DNA from: Bacteroidota bacterium | GTDB taxonomy: Bacteria > Bacteroidota > Bacteroidia > Bacteroidales > GCA-2748055 | DNA length: 34,480 bases | Direction: 5' to 3' | Assembly: GCA_003648635.1 (NCBI GenBank) | Contig: QMPQ01000008.1 | Span: 1-34,480 of the forward strand | Shown here: positions 32,029-34,480 of the stretch, one piece after another | Layout of the letters: every line of letters begins with the position of its first letter | Numbering within the stretch: position 1 is the first letter of the stretch | Position numbers and translations under genes: made by a program | Notes under the pieces: generated by a model | What the model saw: only the letters and a program-made list of their open reading frames with translations | Told to the model about the DNA's origin: nothing | The model's database searches: none

Positions 32029-34356
32029 TTGAGAACAGCTTTATTACTGCTCGTAATTCTTACTATGATTTCTCTGGAAAGCTTTGGTAAGGAGACTATT
32101 CATGGCTATGTGCACGATGCAGCCACCGGGGAGGCATTGCTTGCCGCTAATGTAATCATAGAAGAATTGGGTACGGGAACCTCTACCAATGAATTCGGCT
32201 ATTATGCACTATCACTTGAACCTGGTTCCTATACACTGATTTTTTCCTATGTTGGATATACGACTGTTTTCAGGAGTATCGACCTGCGAGAGGGAATGGT
32301 TCTCAATATGGAACTGAGTGAGTCCTTAACTGAGCTGGAAGAGGTGACCATTTCTTCCAAACAAAGCAATTCTAACATTACCCAACTTGAAACCGGAAGT
32401 TCTAGTTTGTCCATCCAATCAATTCGAAAAATTCCAGCATTTATGGGGGAGGTGGATGTGATTAAAGCAATTCAACTCTTGCCAGGGGTGCAAGTAACCA
32501 GTGAGGGTTCTTCAGGATTTAGCGTTAGGGGAGGAGGACGTGACCAAAATATGATTCAGCTTGACGAAGCAGCCATATATAACGCCAGCCACCTGATGGG
32601 TTTCTTCTCTGTATTTAACAATGATGCTATTAAAGATGTGAAACTTTATAAGGGCGATATTCCTGCCAGATCGGGTGGCAGACTGGCATCTCTCCTGGAT
32701 GTTCGCATGAAAGAGGGGAACAGCAAACAGTTTCATGCGAGCGGTGGCATTGGCACCATCGCAAGTCGTCTAACACTTGAAGGACCCATTGTGCCAGATA
32801 AAGTCTCATTTATACTTTCAGGAAGAAGAACCTATGCGGACATTTTCCTGCTATTCTCAAAGGATGAGACTGTTCGGAATACCAGACTCTACTTCTATGA
32901 CCTCAATGGAAAGGTGGACTATCGTATCAATGACAAAAACAGAATCTATCTGTCGGGCTATAACGGTAAGGATACCTATGCCAATAAAGAGTATGCTGGG
33001 ATGGGTTTTGGAAACCGAACGCTTACATTGGGCTGGAACCATGTCTTCAACAACAGCCTGTTCAGTAATTTCACCCTGGTCAATTCGCATTATTTTTATG
33101 ACCTGGGAACTCCTGAGGATGCAGAAGAAAATTTTAATTGGAAGTCCAATCTTGACGACTATGGTTTCAAAGCGGATTTCACCTGGTTTCCTTCCCCCGA
33201 ACACACCTTCCGTTTTGGCGGATCAACAACGTATCATATCATCAATCCTGGTGAAATCACTGCAGTCAGCACAGGAGGTATCAATCAGAGCCTGGAACTG
33301 AGTCATGATTACGCTCTTGAAAGTGGGCTCTATTTTTCCGGCGAATCAAAATTTGGAAAGAAATTTGCGTTGCGTTACGGACTTCGCTATTCCATGTTCA
33401 ACAATATAGGTCCGGCTACCATACCTGTTTTTGACGAAGATTATAAGCTGATAGACACCACCTACTATGAGAAGGGAGACTTTTTTAATTTCTATAGTGG
33501 ATTTGAACCAAGGTTAGCGGCAAACTATATGCTGAATGATAGGCAAAGTGTGAAAGCCAGCTATTCCCGTACCCGTCAATATTTGCAGCTGGCCAGTAAC
33601 TCAGCAGCAGGAACCCCCCTTGAAATCTGGTTTCCTGCCTCTCCCAATATTGAGCCACAGATATCGGACCAGGTCTCCGTAGGTTATTTTCGGAACTTCC
33701 TGGAAAATAAACTTCAAACGTCGGTGGAGCTCTATTATAAGAAGATGATAAACTCCATCGATTTCAGGGATCATGCCCAGTTAATGCTGAATCCAAGGCT
33801 GGATGGGGAAATCAGAATCGGAGAAGCCACTTCCTATGGAGCAGAATTCTTCGTTAAATATGCAAGCGGTGGATTTTCAGGTTGGGTCAGCTATACATAT
33901 TCCAAAACCTTACGGACTTTTGCTGAGATAAATGATGGCAAGCCTTATTCAGCTCCCTACGATAGACCGCACGACCTGGCCTTAGTTCTCAGTTATGATA
34001 TAACACAGAGGATTGGCCTGGCTGCCAATTGGATCTACAGTACCGGCCTGCCCTTTACACTCCCTTCTGGCAGATATGAAATAATGAACAATATCCTCCC
34101 CTTGTATACGGGAAGGAACGAGTACAGGCTTCCCGACTATCACCGTTTGGATCTTTCTATTACACTTAGGGGCAAAGAGAAACCGGGAAAACGATGGAGA
34201 GGGGAGTGGAATCTCTCCTTCTATAACGCGTATGCAAGGAAGAATGTATGGACACTCAATTTTGTTGAGGATGAAGAACAAGCCGATGTGACCCATGCCG
34301 AAATGACTTATCTATTTTCTATTGTCCCGGCACTTACCTATAATTTTAATTTCTGA
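32029..34356 (+). CDS. TonB-dependent receptor with carboxypeptidase-regulatory-like N-domain
   Basis: A 775-residue outer-membrane transporter. A signal peptide (about 1-20) is followed by a CarboxypepD_reg-like domain (about 24-100: IHGYVHDAATGEALLAANV...NEFGYYALSL), a plug domain (about 105-225: IRKIPAFMGEVDVIKAIQLLPGVQ, SVRGGGRDQN, SGGRLASLLDVRM) and a 22-strand-type barrel ending in an aromatic residue (YNFNF). The start is a TTG. A near-consensus -7 (TATTTTTA, 32017-32024) lies so close upstream that the leader would be very short. It overlaps the next gene, a DUF4249-type lipoprotein, by one base (TGATG), so the pair is translated together. The substrate cannot be predicted. Confidence 0.93.
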   Translation: MRTALLLLVILTMISLESFGKETIHGYVHDAATGEALLAANVIIEELGTGTSTNEFGYYALSLEPGSYTLIFSYVGYTTVFRSIDLREGMVLNMELSESLTELEEVTISSKQSNSNITQLETGSSSLSIQSIRKIPAFMGEVDVIKAIQLLPGVQVTSEGSSGFSVRGGGRDQNMIQLDEAAIYNASHLMGFFSVFNNDAIKDVKLYKGDIPARSGGRLASLLDVRMKEGNSKQFHASGGIGTIASRLTLEGPIVPDKVSFILSGRRTYADIFLLFSKDETVRNTRLYFYDLNGKVDYRINDKNRIYLSGYNGKDTYANKEYAGMGFGNRTLTLGWNHVFNNSLFSNFTLVNSHYFYDLGTPEDAEENFNWKSNLDDYGFKADFTWFPSPEHTFRFGGSTTYHIINPGEITAVSTGGINQSLELSHDYALESGLYFSGESKFGKKFALRYGLRYSMFNNIGPATIPVFDEDYKLIDTTYYEKGDFFNFYSGFEPRLAANYMLNDRQSVKASYSRTRQYLQLASNSAAGTPLEIWFPASPNIEPQISDQVSVGYFRNFLENKLQTSVELYYKKMINSIDFRDHAQLMLNPRLDGEIRIGEATSYGAEFFVKYASGGFSGWVSYTYSKTLRTFAEINDGKPYSAPYDRPHDLALVLSYDITQRIGLAANWIYSTGLPFTLPSGRYEIMNNILPLYTGRNEYRLPDYHRLDLSITLRGKEKPGKRWRGEWNLSFYNAYARKNVWTLNFVEDEEQADVTHAEMTYLFSIVPALTYNFNF

Positions 34357-34480
34357 TGAGTTTGATATATATATATCGTTATGGTTTTATCCTGATTGCT
34401 TCCCTGATCCTGGTTACAGCATGCACGGAAAAAATCGATATCGAACTTGATTCCACCTATGCACGACTGGTAGTGGAGGG
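34356..34480 (+). CDS. DUF4249-type lipoprotein, 5' part (runs off the right edge)
   Basis: Not in the ORF track. The ATG at 34356 overlaps the TGA of the TonB-dependent receptor, and 41 codons are visible before the edge. A hydrophobic leader ends in the lipobox LVTAC, and the mature start CTEKIDIELDSTYARLVVEG is characteristic of DUF4249 proteins, which in Bacteroidota usually follow a TonB-dependent receptor and are thought to be its surface partner. The tail lies outside the window. Confidence 0.85.
   Translation, partial: MSLIYIYRYGFILIASLILVTACTEKIDIELDSTYARLVVE

Noticed and set aside
1-34480. CRISPR arrays, insertion sequences and tRNA genes
   Set aside because: Reading both strands I saw no regularly spaced repeats, no transposase frame with terminal repeats and no tRNA cloverleaf. 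Weak cases could be missed without a search tool.

Overview
The window reads as a piece of chromosome from a Bacteroidota bacterium, most likely Bacteroidales/Marinilabiliales-like. Support comes from the gene families: a TonB-dependent receptor with a carboxypeptidase-regulatory N-domain followed by a DUF4249-type lipoprotein, a C69 dipeptidase, a LolA-like periplasmic protein, a TPR sensor kinase and a fused E1 alpha/beta dehydrogenase. It also comes from repeated matches to the Bacteroidota -7 promoter element TAnnTTTG just upstream of genes, weak Shine-Dalgarno sites and several GTG/TTG starts. The species cannot be named from this sequence.

Layout. 1-349 (-): start of a CotH-like lipoprotein that runs off the left edge. 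538-4780 (+): an AT-rich GT39-type membrane glycosyltransferase, then a C69 dipeptidase and a threonine aldolase as a two-gene unit. 4781-5998 (-): queA, back to back with rnpB (RNase P RNA, +). 6387-9277 (-): operon rarA-kdsA-LolA-like gene. 9329-10435 (+): DUF6588-like protein, convergent with a YfcC-type transporter. 12142-16653 (+): TPR histidine kinase and a RelA-type (p)ppGpp synthetase with a degenerate hydrolase domain.

16650-23225 is a DNA-damage/mutagenesis island. A LexA-like XRE-S24 repressor is divergent from dinB and a short DnaE-type polymerase. The repressor-dinB gap holds two matching inverted-repeat operators, TGATTA-N5-TRATCA, 23 bp centre to centre. A LON-domain protein and an SRAP (YedK/HMCES) abasic-site protein follow. 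The dnaE gene is cut by a single in-frame TAG; the frame is otherwise open for about 986 codons.

23226-24123 has no convincing protein gene. It contains what looks like an independent structured RNA of about 430 nt on the + strand: a -33/-7 promoter, at least eight hairpins (three capped by UUCG, two by GCAA) and a terminator-like 3' hairpin. I do not recognise the family. With the paired operators and the amber-split polymerase, it is the most interesting part of the window.

24124-34480 (+) returns to ordinary metabolism: a secreted class C beta-lactamase-like hydrolase, an unrecognised two-domain protein, E2 and fused E1 of a branched-chain-type 2-oxoacid dehydrogenase, a flavodoxin, leuA, a TonB-dependent receptor, and the start of a DUF4249 lipoprotein that runs off the right edge.
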